Below, piece by piece: positions 1 to 10,124 of a DNA stretch of 64,000 bases. The notes under the pieces are model-generated. The model was not told where the DNA came from, ran no database searches, and was given only the letters and a program-made list of their open reading frames with translations. The DNA comes from Gemmatimonadales bacterium (lineage in GTDB: Bacteria > Gemmatimonadota > Gemmatimonadetes > Gemmatimonadales > GWC2-71-9). Position 1 is the stretch's first letter, and each line of letters opens with the position of its first letter. The stretch lies in contig JACKDA010000003.1 in assembly GCA_020633775.1 (NCBI GenBank), positions 1 to 64,000 on the forward strand. The letters run 5' to 3'. Made by a program: the position numbers and the translations under genes.

Positions 1-402
1 CTCGCCCCCCTCCAGCTGCTGGTCTGCCTGGGGAGCATCGTCCTCGTGGCGCGCTTCCTCGCGACCGGGGACGGCTGGGGCTGGGCGGCGGGCTCGGTGG
101 CCCTGAAGACGGCGCTGCTCTACCTGATCATGGTGACCGGCTCGATCTGGGAGCACGAGGTGTTCGGCAAGTGGCTCTTTGCCGAGGCCTTCTTCTGGGA
201 AGACGTGGTCTCGTTCATCGTGATCGCGCTCCACACCGCGTACCTCGCCGGCTGGCTGGTTGCCGCGTGGGCCCCGACGACGCTGGCGACCCTCGCCCTC
301 GTCGCCTATGGGGTCTACCTCATCAATGCCGGCCAATTCCTCTGGAAGCTCCGCCTCGCCCGCCGCGACCGCGCCGCGCTGTCCGCCGGGGGCACGCCGT
401 GA
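1..402 (+). CDS. bchF: 2-vinyl bacteriochlorophyllide hydratase, 3' part
   Basis: The frame is open from base 1, so the gene starts outside the window; only the last ~133 residues are visible. BchF hydrates the C3-vinyl group of (bacterio)chlorophyllide on the way to bacteriochlorophyll a. The fragment is very hydrophobic with about three membrane segments and contains SIWEHEVFGKWLF and FFWEDVVSF, stretches I recognise as typical of BchF. The stop (400-402) overlaps the GTG start of bchN by four bases (GTGA), so it heads or continues a bchFNBHLM operon as in purple bacteria. This part is not frameshifted. Confidence 0.9.
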   Translation, partial: LAPLQLLVCLGSIVLVARFLATGDGWGWAAGSVALKTALLYLIMVTGSIWEHEVFGKWLFAEAFFWEDVVSFIVIALHTAYLAGWLVAAWAPTTLATLALVAYGVYLINAGQFLWKLRLARRDRAALSAGGTP

Positions 403-1660
403 GTGCGCCCGCCACGCCCGGTTGCCGGAACCTGCCGGTCCTGCGCGAACGGGGCCAGCGCGAGGTGTTCTGCGGCCTGACCGGCATCGTCTGGCTGCAC
501 CGGCGGCTGCAGGACGCCTTCTTCCTCGTGGTGGGCTCGCGGACCTGTGCGCACCTGATCCAGTCTGCCGCCGGCGTGATGATCTTCGCCGAGCCGCGTT
601 TCGGGACCGCCATCCTCGACGAACGGGACCTCGCGGGACTGGCCGATGCGAACGAGGAACTCGACCGCGTGGTCGCGGAGCTGCTCGCGCGACGGCCGGA
701 CATCCGCATGTTGTTCCTGGTCGGCTCGTGCCCCTCGGAAGTGATCAAGCTCGACCTGCGGCGGGCCGCGGAGCGGCTGGGCGAGGTGCATCGCGGCGTG
801 CGCATCGTGAACTACAGCGGCTCGGGCATCGAGACGACGTTCACCGAGGGGGAGGACGCCTGCCTTGCGGCCCTGGTCCCCCACTGCCCCGCGCCGACGG
901 ATGAGCGGCCCCGCCTGCTCGTGGTCGGCACCGTGGCCGACGTGGTGGAGGACCAGTTCCGGCGGTTGTTCGAGGCGATGGGGATCGGTCCGGTCGACTG
1001 GCTCCCGCCGCGCCGCACCGACCAGCTCCCGCCGATCGGCCCCGGGACCCGGATCCTCGCCGCCCAGCCCTTCATCGCCGAGACCCTTCGCGCCCTCGAG
1101 GCGCGCGGTGCCGCGCTGTTGAGCGCACCCTCCCCCGTTGGGCGCCGGGCACTTGCGGCTGGCTCGCCGCTGCCGCACGCGCATGGGATATCCCCACCGC
1201 CCGGTTCCGGACGCGTCGTGGCCGCACCCGCCGAGCGCCGCGCGAAGGCGGTCTCGGCCACCAGGGAGCGCCTCGAGGGGCGACGGATCTTCTTCTTCCC
1301 GACTCCCGACTCGAGCTGCCCGCTCGCCCGCTTCCTCCGGGACGAATGCGGCATACAGGCGGTCGAGGTCGGCACCCTACCTGCACAAGGGGCCTGATGG
1401 CGGCCGAGCTGCCGCAGCTCGCCGGCGTGCAGTTGAGCGAGGAGGCCAGGACGTGGAACGCCAGCTCGATCGGTGCCGGGCCGCCGCGCCCGACCTGACG
1501 GTCTGCGGCTGGGCCTCGCCAACCCCGCTCGGGCGGAGGGCTGACCACCAAGTGGGCGATCGAACTGGTGTTCTCGCCGATCCACGGTTTCGAGCAGGCC
1601 AGCGACCTCGCGGAACTCTTCACGCGGCCGCTCACCCGCCGCGCCCGGCTGGAGGTCTGA
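399..1660 (+). CDS. bchN: Light-independent protochlorophyllide reductase subunit N (frame-broken in 3' half)
   Basis: BchN with BchB forms the catalytic NB component of dark-operative protochlorophyllide reductase, which reduces ring D of protochlorophyllide with electrons from BchL. The GTG start overlaps the bchF stop. The N-terminal ~245 residues are clean and show the cluster-ligand cysteines in REVFCGLTG, GSRTCAHLIQ and VGSCPSEVIK. From about 1130 the frame changes several times: similarity continues in other frames (LEGRRIFFFP, QDVERQLDRCRAA, then ELVFSPIHGFEQA near 1565-1600) up to a TGA at 1658-1660. The pieces are collinear with a full-length BchN, so I read this as one gene with sequencing indels rather than a decayed gene, but the DNA alone does not prove that. 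Confidence 0.85.
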
Positions 1661-1662
1661 CG

Positions 1663-3219
1663 GTGCAGCTGACGCTCTGGACCTACGAGGGCCACCCCAT
1701 GTCGAGGCGATGCGGATCGCGACGGCGATGCGCGACGTGCACTACGTGCTGCACGCCCCGCAGGGCGACACCTACGCCGACCTGCTGTTCACCGATGATC
1801 GAGCGGCGCGCGATCGTCGCCCCGGTGACCTACACGACGTTCCAGGCGCGCGCGACCTCGGGGCGACACGGCGGGGCTCCTCGGGCGCGTGTCGCGAGGC
1901 GGTCAGCGAGCTTCTTCGCCGACCGCGCTCTCCTCGTCGTGCCAGCTGCACGGCGGAGCTGATCCGGAGGATGATCCGGGGGCTCGCGCCAACGGCCTCG
2001 GCCTCCCCGATGCCCGCTGGTCCGCGGAGCTGCCGGCTACCAGAAGGAAGAACTGGGGCGCCAGCAGAGACGCTCTACCAGTTGGTCCGGACGATCTGCC
2101 TGCCGATCGCGCGGGCCGCCAGAGCGCGCCAGGCAGGCGCGTCCGGTGGCGAACCTGCTCAGCGCCACCGCGCTCGGCTTCCGCCACCGGGACGACATCC
2201 GGGAGGTCCGGCATCCCTCCTCGGCGGCTCGGGGTGGACGTGGGCGTGATCGCCCCGCTCGACGCCACGGTCGCCGACCTGCGCCGGCTCCCGGACGCCG
2301 ACCTCAACGTGGTGCTCTACCCCGAGATCGCGCGAAGCACGGCCAGGTGGCTGCAGCGCCAGTTCGGGACGCCGCACACGAGCGTCGTCCCGATCGGCGT
2401 CAGTGCGACACGCGACTTCGTCCGCGAGGTGGCCACCCTGCTCCGGACTCGACGCCGAGGGCGGCCGTGGCGACAGTCAGCTCCGGTTGCCCTGGTACTC
2501 GCGCTCAGTCGATTCGACCTACCTCACCGGCAAGCGGGTCTTCATCTTCGGCGACCAGGACGCACGCGCTCGCCGCCGCCCGGATCGCCACCGAGGAGCT
2601 CGGCTTCAGCGTCGTCGGGCTGGGGACGTACTCGCGCGAGATGGCGCGCGAGGTGCAGGCCGCCGCCACCGGCGCTCGGCCTCAGGCGCTCATCGCCGAT
2701 GACTACCTCGCCGTCGAACGTGCGATCGCCGATGCGCCGCACCTGAACTGGTGCTCGGCACCCAGATGGAGCGCCACGTCGCCAAGAAGCTCGGCGTCCC
2801 GAGTGCGGTGATCTCCGCCCCGTGCGCACGTGCAGGACTTCCCGGCGCGCGCTACTCGCCGCAGATGGGGGCCGAGGGCGCCAACGTGATCTTCGACAGC
2901 TGGGTCCACCCGCTGATGATGGGCCTCGAGGAGCACCTCCTCGGCATGTTCCGCGACGACTTCCGAGTTCGCCGACGGCGCACGCCGTCGCACCTCGCCG
3001 CGCCGCGCCCGGCAAGCCGGGCGCGACCGCGCGGCGCCCGGACGAGTGGCACCGGCCGACGATGTCACTGGTCGGCGCCCGCCGAGGCGCGAGCTGCGAG
3101 AAGATCCGTTCTTCGTCCGGGAAAGGCCGCCGCAACACCGAGCGCTACGCCGGGAGCACGGCCTCGCCGTGGTCGAGCTCGACACGCTGTACGACGCGAA
3201 GGCGCACTTCAGCCGATGA
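1663..3219 (+). CDS. bchB: Light-independent protochlorophyllide reductase subunit B (multiple frame breaks)
   Basis: BchB is the partner of BchN and holds the protochlorophyllide site and one ligand set of the shared 4Fe-4S cluster. A GTG at 1663, two bases after the bchN stop, begins VQLTLWTYEGP, the typical BchB N-terminus. Later recognisable pieces lie in changing frames: RDVHYVLHAPQGDTYADLLF (from ~1733), PVTYTTFQAR (~1820), a Cys-bearing SCTAEL piece (~1940), VFIFGDQ (~2540) and the C-terminal RRNTERY and LDTLYDAKAHFS (~3130-3216). Roughly ten single-base indels would restore a protein of the usual ~520 residues. The stop TGA at 3217-3219 overlaps the bchH ATG. As written, no full-length protein is encoded. 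Confidence 0.8.
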
Positions 3220-6200
3220 CGACCCGGATCGCGATCCTCACGTGACCTCGACGCGCATCGCGCCCGGCCCTCGCCGAGGTGCAGCGTGCGCTCGCGTCCG
3301 AGTGCGTCGCGGTCGAGGTGACCCTGCACGTCGGCGCGGGTGGGGCGACCCGCGCGCGAGGCGGCGTGCGCACCGCGATCGCCGAGGCGGACCTCGTCGT
3401 CGCGGCGCAGCTCTTCGTCGAGGACCAGATCCGCCCGATCCTGCCGCGTGCTCGGGCGCGCGCCGCCGCGGGGCGGACCACCATCAGGATGATGTCCGCC
3501 CCGAGGTGATGCGCTGCACGCGGATGGGGAGCTTTTCGATGGGCGGCGGGACCGGGCCGCGCTCGCCCTGGTCGCCGGCGATGATCCTGCGGCGCCTCTC
3601 CGGCCGCTCGAAGCAGTCCCGGCTCTCGGGCGAGGACCAGCTTCGGCAGCTCAAGCGGATTCCCAGGCTGCTCCGGTTCATTCCCGGGACCGCCCAGGAC
3701 GTGCGCGCCTACTACCTCATCCTGCAGTACTGGCTGAGCGGCAGCGTCGAGAACATGAGCGGCCTCGTCCGCTTCCTGCTGCAGCGCTACGGCGGCTCCC
3801 CCGCCCTGCCGGCCCCGGAGCCGCGGGAGTACCCCGAGGTCGGTCTCTACCATCCCGACCTCGAGCGGCGGGTGACCGAGACGCTCGACCGGCTGCCCCT
3901 CGCGCCCGATGCTCCGCGCGTCGGCGTGCTGGTGATGCGCTCCTACATCCTCGCGGGGAACACCGCGCACTACGATGCGGTGGTGCGCGCCCTCGAGGCG
4001 CGGGGCCTCGCGGTGGTCGCGGCGTTCAACGCCGGCCTCGACAATCGCCCCGCGATCGCGCGCTACTTCCGGGACGCCGACGGCCGACCCACGATCGACC
4101 TGCTGCTCGGACTCACCGGCTTCTCGCTCGTCGGCGGCCCGGCCTACAACGACGTCGACGCGGCGACCGAGACCCTGACCGGACTCGACGTGCCCTACCT
4201 CGTCGTGCAACCGCTGGAGCTGCAGACGGTCGCGGAGTGGGAGCACGATCCGCGCGGGCTCGCCCCGCTGCAGGCGACCCTGCAGGTGGCGCTGCCCGAG
4301 CTGGAGGGCGCGACCGGGCCGATGGTCTTCGGTGGGTCGCGCGGGGCGGCCAACGGCGGCGCGGTGCCGATCACGGACCGGGTCGAGCGGCTGGCCGATC
4401 GGGTCCGGGCCCTCATCGACCTCCGCCGCCGGGAGCGGGCCGCGCGCAAGCTGGCGATCGTGACCTTCGCCTTCCCGCCCAACGCCGGCAACGCCGGAAC
4501 CGCCGCCTACCTCGCCGTCTTCGAGTCGCTCCACCACACGCTCCGTCGCCTCCAGGCCGAGGGCTGGACGGTCGAGCTCCCCGCGGACGCCGCGGAACTG
4601 CAGGCACGCCTCCTCGAGGGGAATGCCGCGAGCGCGGGCACGATGGGCAACATCGCGGCGCGGATCCCGGTCGACGACCACGTGCGCCGGGAGCCGCACC
4701 TCGACCAGCTCGAGCGGGTCTGGGGTCCGGCGCCGGGCAAGCAGCTCACCGACGGGCGCGACCTGTTCGTGCTCGGGGCGCAGTTCGGCAACGTCTTCGT
4801 CGGGATCCAGCCCGGGTTCGGCATCGAGGGTGACCCGATGCGGCTCCTGTTCGACCGCGAGCTCGCCCCGACCCACGCCTTCAGCGCCTTCTATCGGTGG
4901 ATCCGCGAGGACTTCGGCGCCGACGTCGTCCTCCACTTCGGCACGCACGGTGCGCTGGAATTCATGCCGGGCAAGCAGGTCGGGCTCGGCGAGGGATGCT
5001 GGCCGGACCGCCTCCTCGGCGCGCTCCCGAACGTGTACCTCTACGCCTCGAACAACCCCTCGGAGGGCGTCCTCGCCAAGCGGCGCGCCGCCGCGACGCT
5101 GGTGAGCTACCTGACGCCGCCGATCAGTCACGCCGGCCTGTACCGCGGCCTCCTCGACCTGAAGACCTCGCTCGATCGCTGGCGCTCGCTGCCCCCGGAC
5201 GTGGATGCCGAGAGTCGCGGCACGCTCGTGGAGGTGCTCCAGGCGCAGGCCGCGGCGGTGGACCTGGCCGAGGCGGCACCGGCCTGGAACGGCGATGCGC
5301 CCCAGCGGATCGACGCCCTGCGCGACCAGGTGCTCGAACTGGAGTATGCGCTGATCCCCAACGGGCTGCACGTCGTCGGACAGGCCCCTGCGCTCGAGGA
5401 GCGCGTCGGGCTGCTCGCGGCGATGTTCGCGACCGAATTGCAGGCCGCCGCGGATCCGCAGGCGGAGGTTCGCGCGATGCTCGCCGGCACGACCACCGCG
5501 TGGCCGTCTGCCCTGGTGACGGAGGTCTGCGAGGCGGACGCCCACCTCTGCGGATCGGCCGAGCTCGACGGACTGGTCCGCGCGCTCGACGCGCGGTTCG
5601 TGCCGCCGGTCTGCGGCGGGGACCTGCTGCGCACCCGCACGGTGCTCCCCGCCGGGCGCAACCTGCACAGGTTCGACCCGGGCCGGCTGCCGAGCGCGCC
5701 GCGGCGCGCCGGACGGCACACCGCCAGGCCGATCGCCTCCTGGCGCGGCACGACCAGGATGGGCACGGCGGGCCCGGAGACGTCGCGCTGGTGCTCTGGG
5801 GCACCGACAACCTCAAGACCGAGGCCAGCCGATCGCGCAGGCGCTCGCCCTCCTCGGCGCGCAGCCCCGCCTCGACGCGCTGGGGCGCGTGATCGACGCG
5901 AGCGCTCGTGCCCCTCGAGGAGCTGGGCCGCCCGCGCCTCGACGTCGTGCTCACCGTCAGGGGGTGTTCCGCGACCTGCTGCCGTTCCAGTTGCGCCTCC
6001 TCGCCTCCGCCTGCCAGCAGGCCGCGCTGGCGGACGAACCCGAGCGCGACAACTTCGTGCGCGCCCACACCCGCGCCCTCGCGGCGGAACACCGCCTCCC
6101 GATCGAGACCGCGGCGTTGCGCGTGTTCAGCAATGATGACGGGGCCTACGGCGCGAACGTCGGCTCCCTCCTCGTCGAGAGCGGGGCGTGGGAGAGCGAG

Positions 6201-6840
6201 GACCAGCTCGCCGACGCGTTCGTGCAGCGCAAGGAAGCTTCGCGTACGGGCCCCGACGGGCTCGCGCGTCCGATGCCCGACCTGCTGCGCGCCTGCTCCT
6301 CGCCGCACCGACCTCTCCTACCAGAACCTCGAGTCGGTCGAACTCGGGGTGACCGACCTCGACCAGTACTTCGAGATGCTCGGCGGCATGTCACGGACCG
6401 CGCGCCAGGTCCGCGGCAGCGCGGTGCCGGTGTACATCGGCGACCAGACCCGCGGCACCGGGGCGGTGCGCACGCTCGAGGAACAGGTCTCCCTCGAGAC
6501 GCGCACCCGGCTGCTCAACCCGCGCTGGTACGAGGGGTTGCTGCGCCACGGCCACGAGGGCGTGCGCCAGGTCGAGCAGCAGGTCACCAACGCCCTCGGG
6601 CTCTCCGCCACGACGGGGCAGGTCCCCGCCTGGGTGTACCAGCGGATCGGCGAGACGTTCGTCCTCGACACCGAGATGCGCGACCGCCTCGCCGCCCTGA
6701 ACCCGCAGGCCGCGACCCGCATGGCCCAGCGGCTGCTCGAAGCCAATGACCGGGGATACTGGCAGCCGGACGATGCCACCCTGGATGCCCTTCGCAATGC
6801 CAGCGACGCCCTCGAGGATCGCCTCGAGGGGATCGCCTGA
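3216..6840 (+). CDS. bchH: Magnesium chelatase subunit H (frame-broken at both ends)
   Basis: BchH is the large porphyrin-binding subunit of Mg-chelatase; with BchI and BchD (encoded at 34387-37142 here) it inserts Mg2+ into protoporphyrin IX, the first committed step to bacteriochlorophyll. ATG 3216 (MTTRIAILT) overlaps the bchB stop. The centre, ~3508-5690, is one clean frame with IPGTAQDVRAYYLILQYW, FGTHGALEFMPGKQ (the conserved H-G-E region) and NVYLYASNNPSEG. Frame changes occur at ~3243, ~3500 and several times between ~5690 and 6310; the last ~175 residues (SYQNLESVELGVTDLDQYFE onward) are clean to TGA 6838-6840. Total length fits ~1,208 codons, normal for BchH. The breaks look like indels, not gene loss. 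Confidence 0.9.
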
Positions 6841-6857
6841 CCACCAAGGAGTTCCGC

Positions 6858-7767
6858 ATGGCCACTGCCGCCCGCCCGTTGCCCGTCGTCGGTTCCGTCC
6901 CAGGACGGGGCGATGGCGAGGGCTCGCTCCAGGTCCACATGGAGAGCCCCAAGATCGGCAACGCCCTCGTCCTCGCCGTGTACGGCAAGGGCGGCATCGG
7001 CAAGTCGACCACCTCGAGCAACCTCTCGGCCGCCTTTGCCCGCCTCGGCAAGCGGGTGATCCAGATCGGCTGCGACCCGAAGCACGACTCGACCTTCACC
7101 CTCACGAAGCGCATGGTGCCCACGGTCATCGACGTGCTCGAGAGCGTGGACTTCCACTCCGAGGAACTGCGGGTCGAGGACTTCGTGTACCCGGGCTACG
7201 GCGGCGTGCTCTGCGTCGAGGCGGGGGGCCCGCCGGCGGGGACCGGGTGCGGCGGCTACGTCGTGGGGCAGACCGTCAAGCTCCTCAAGGAGCACCACCT
7301 GCTCGAGGACACCGACGTGGTGATCTTCGACGTCCTCGGCGACGTGGTCTGCAGGCGGGTTCGCCGCGCCGCTGCAACACGCCGACCGCGCGCTGATCGT
7401 CACCGCGAACGACTTCGACTCGATCTTCGCGATGAACCGCATCGTCCAGGCGATCGGTGCCAAAGGCGAAGAACTACAACGTCCGCCTCGGCGGCGTCAT
7501 CTGGCAACCGCAGCACCGACACCGACCGGGTCCGCCGCTACACCGACCTGCAGGGCCTCCCCCTGCGGCGCACTTCCCGACCTCGACGTGATCCGCCGCG
7601 CAGCCGGCTGAAGAAGGCGACCCTCTTCGAGATGGAGAGGCCCTGAGCTGCTCGCGGTGCAGGAGGAGTACCTGCGCCTGGCCCAGTCGCTGCTCGACGG
7701 GACCGAACCCGTCGTGGCGGAGGCGATGAAGGACCGGGAGATCTTCGACCTGCTGGGGTTCGACTGA
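6858..7767 (+). CDS. bchL: Light-independent protochlorophyllide reductase iron-sulfur ATP-binding protein (frame-broken 3' end)
   Basis: BchL is the NifH-like dimeric ATPase that passes electrons to BchNB. The protein starts at ATG 6858 and has the P-loop YGKGGIGKST, the switch region CDPKHDSTF and a cluster-ligand Cys in GTGCGGYVVG. Single extra bases can be seen near 7355 (in DVVCGGF), ~7461 (GAKAKNYNVR) and ~7501 (GGVIGNRSTDTD); a further break lies near 7560-7640 before the last piece ending DREIFDLLGFD at TGA 7765-7767. Restored length is about 300 residues, slightly long at the N-terminus. It lies 17 bases after bchH and two bases before bchM, so it belongs to the same transcript. Confidence 0.9.
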
Positions 7768-7768
7768 G

Positions 7769-8469
7769 ATGAGCGCGCCGAGCGCCCCGCCTCCGGCTAC
7801 CTGCGCCGCCGAGGCTGGCTCGAGGTACTTCGACCGGACGGCGTCGAGTGCGTGGGCCGCGCTGACCTCGACGGCCGAGGTCAGCGGCGTGCGCGCGCGC
7901 AGGTGCAGGCCGGGCGCGAGCGGATGCGCGCGACGCTGGCGGGGTGGCTGCCTGCCGACCTCACGGGGCGCCGGATCCTCGATGCCGGGTGCGGGACCGG
8001 CCAGCTCGCCGCCGACCTCGCGCAGCGCGGTGCCGGGTGGTGGCGATCGACCTGTCCCAGACCCTCGTCGATCTCGCGGCCGAGCGACTCGACCCCGCCC
8101 TGCGCGGCGGGTGCGCTTCCTCGCCGGCGACATGCTCGACGCCGCGCTCAGGCGGTTCGACCACGTCGTCGCGATGGACTCGCTGATCCACTACCGGCTC
8201 GACGACGCGGTCGCGGCGATCGCGACGCTCGCCGAGCGCACGTCGGGCTCGATGGTCCTGACGCACGTCCCGCGCACCCGCTGCTCGCGGCCGCGATCGG
8301 CCTCGGTCGGCTCTTCCCGCGCGGCGATCGCTCCCCCCGGGTCGAGCCGGTCGCGCCCGCGGCCTGGGAACGCGGCGTGATGCAGGCGCTCGGTACCTGG
8401 CGGATCGGGCGCCGGGTCCCCGTGCGGGCCGGGTTCTACGCCTCCGACGCCGTGGAGCTGCTGCGATGA
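7769..8469 (+). CDS. bchM: Magnesium-protoporphyrin IX O-methyltransferase (frame-broken)
   Basis: BchM transfers a methyl group from S-adenosylmethionine to the C13 propionate of Mg-protoporphyrin IX, producing the substrate of the AcsF cyclase encoded at 12087. The SAM-binding motif RRILDAGCGTGQLAADLAQR is readable at ~7968-8030 in one frame, VVAIDLSQTLVDLA and FDHVVAMDSLIHYRLDD in another, and the C-terminal WRIGRRVPVRAGFYASDAVE in a third. At least three ±1 breaks lie between ~7830 and ~8340. The TGA at 8467-8469 overlaps the ATG of lhaA. Restored length (~230 residues) is normal for BchM. Confidence 0.85.
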
Positions 8470-9887
8470 GTCGCGCACCCTCCCGCGTCATCACCTGGCT
8501 CATGGCCAACGGGGCGAAGTACGTCCCGTTCGCCGACGCCGCGACAGCCGAGCTGCCGATGTCGCGGCTGCTGCGGCTCGGGCTGTTCCAGGTGACCGTG
8601 GGGATGGCGATGACGCTGCTCGCCGGCACGCTCAACCGGGTGATGATCGTGGAACTGGGGGCCTCCGCGGCGTGGGTCGCGGCGATGCTCGCGCTGCCGG
8701 TCCTGGTGGCGCCGTTCCGCGCGCTCATCGGCCATCGCAGCGACCACCATCGCTCGGCGTTCGGCTGGCGGCGGGTCCCCTATCTCTGGCAGGGGACGAT
8801 GCTCCAGTTCGGCGGCCTGGCGATCATGCCGTTCGCACTGCTCCTGCTGCAGGGCTCGCACACCGGCTCGATGGTGCCCGGACGGCTCGGCTGCATCGCG
8901 GCCTTCCTCCTCGTCGGCCTCGGCTCGCACACGGTCCAGACCGCCGGGCTCGCGCTCGCGACCGACCTTGCCCCGCCGGCCCAGCGCCCGCGGGTGGTCG
9001 CCCTGCTCTACCTGATGCTCCTGGTCGGCATGCTGGCGAGCGCGCTGCTCATCGGGGGCGCGCTGCAGGAGTTCAGCTATACCCGGCTGGTGGGCCTCGT
9101 GCAGGGTGCCGCCCTCGTGACGGCGGGCCTCAACATCGTCGCGATCTGGCGGCAGGAGCCGCGCAACCGCGAGCGCGCCGCCGATCCGCCGCCGGTCGTC
9201 CCGTTCCGCGAGGCCTGGCGCGACTTCATGGCCGGCGGTCGCGCCGGTCGGCTCCTCGCCGCCCTCGGGATCGGCACCTTCGGCTTCGCGATGCAGGATG
9301 TCCTCCTCGAGCCCTACGGCGGCCAGGTCCTCGGGTTCGGCGTCGGCGCGACCACGATGCTCACCGGATTGATGGCCGCCGGGGCGATCCTCGCCTTCAC
9401 CCTCGCGGCGCGCCGACTCGAGCACGGCAGCGATCCCGCGCGCCTCGCGGCGGTGGGGATGCTCGCCGGGATCGTCGGCTTCGTCGCGGTGGTGATGGCC
9501 TATCCGTTCGGCTCGGCCACCGTGCTGCGGGTCGGGACGCTCTGCCTCGGCTTCGGCAACGGGCTGTTCGCCGTGGGGACGCTGACCTCCGCGATGGCGC
9601 TGGACCGCGCCGAGCGCAACGGCCTCGCCCTCGGGGCGTGGGGCGCCGTCTCGGCCACCGCCGCCGGGCTCGCCGTCGGCCTCGGCGGTTCGCTGCGCGA
9701 CCTGATCGGCGGGCTCGCCATGAGCGGGCGCTTCGGTGCCGCCCTCGTCAACCCGGCGGCGGGGTACACCGCCGTGTACCACCTCGAGATCGCCTGCCTC
9801 TTCGTCGCCCTCGCGGCGATCGGGCCGTTGGTCGCCACCACCTCGCGCGACGCGCGGCCGTTCGGCCTCGCCGAGCTGCCGGGATAA
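8466..9887 (+). CDS. lhaA: BCD-family MFS protein, light-harvesting complex assembly factor (LhaA/PucC type)
   Basis: A 473-residue polytopic membrane protein with about 12 membrane segments, of the bacteriochlorophyll-delivery branch of the major facilitator superfamily that contains LhaA, PucC and Bch2. The conserved loop FRALIGHRSDHHRSAFGWRR after the second membrane segment is characteristic. Family members help assemble LH1 or LH2 antenna rings, probably by handling bacteriochlorophyll. Its place between bchM and puhA matches lhaA in Rhodobacter-type clusters and argues for LH1/reaction-centre assembly. Start ATG 8466 overlaps the bchM stop as ATGA. The gene is intact, unlike those just upstream. 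Confidence 0.88.
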   Translation: MSRAPSRVITWLMANGAKYVPFADAATAELPMSRLLRLGLFQVTVGMAMTLLAGTLNRVMIVELGASAAWVAAMLALPVLVAPFRALIGHRSDHHRSAFGWRRVPYLWQGTMLQFGGLAIMPFALLLLQGSHTGSMVPGRLGCIAAFLLVGLGSHTVQTAGLALATDLAPPAQRPRVVALLYLMLLVGMLASALLIGGALQEFSYTRLVGLVQGAALVTAGLNIVAIWRQEPRNRERAADPPPVVPFREAWRDFMAGGRAGRLLAALGIGTFGFAMQDVLLEPYGGQVLGFGVGATTMLTGLMAAGAILAFTLAARRLEHGSDPARLAAVGMLAGIVGFVAVVMAYPFGSATVLRVGTLCLGFGNGLFAVGTLTSAMALDRAERNGLALGAWGAVSATAAGLAVGLGGSLRDLIGGLAMSGRFGAALVNPAAGYTAVYHLEIACLFVALAAIGPLVATTSRDARPFGLAELPG

Positions 9888-9920
9888 GCGGGACCCACTT
9901 CACCTCAGGGAGCGTGTCAC

Positions 9921-10121
9921 ATGGAAAACATCGACCTGGCCCAGATCGCGATCTGGCTGTTCTGGGTGTTCTTCGCGGGCCTCGTCTGGTACCTCCACGC
10001 CGAGGACAAGCGCGAGGGCTACCCGCTGCACACTGACCGCGACGGGGTGACCGTCGAGGGCTTCCCCGCCGTTCCCGAGAAGAAGATCTACAAGTCCGCC
10101 CACCCGCATGCGGAGCACTGA
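9921..10121 (+). CDS. puhA: Reaction-centre H subunit, transmembrane part (Ht)
   Basis: A 66-residue protein equal to the N-terminal part of the usual ~250-residue PuhA. It has a short periplasmic start, one membrane helix (IAIWLFWVFFAGLVWYL) and the following basic stretch HAEDKREGYPL typical of PuhA. AGGGAG lies 8 bases before ATG 9921. It stops at TGA 10119-10121 and the rest of PuhA follows in a new ORF from ATG 10125 in another frame. The junction has its own GGAG, falls between the membrane anchor and the globular domain, and I recall the Gemmatimonas phototrophica reaction centre also having separate transmembrane and cytoplasmic H polypeptides. I therefore read the split as real rather than a frame error, with moderate confidence. 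Confidence 0.85.
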   Translation: MENIDLAQIAIWLFWVFFAGLVWYLHAEDKREGYPLHTDRDGVTVEGFPAVPEKKIYKSAHPHAEH

Positions 10122-10124
10122 ACC

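Noticed and set aside
3209..5719. Minus-strand open frame of 836 codons
   Set aside because: Antisense to the clean core of bchH; no family resemblance.
1130..8340. Reading bchN, bchB, bchH, bchL and bchM as true pseudogenes
   Set aside because: All conserved segments survive and only the frame changes, while the rest of the pathway is perfect; indel errors explain this better. Not proven.
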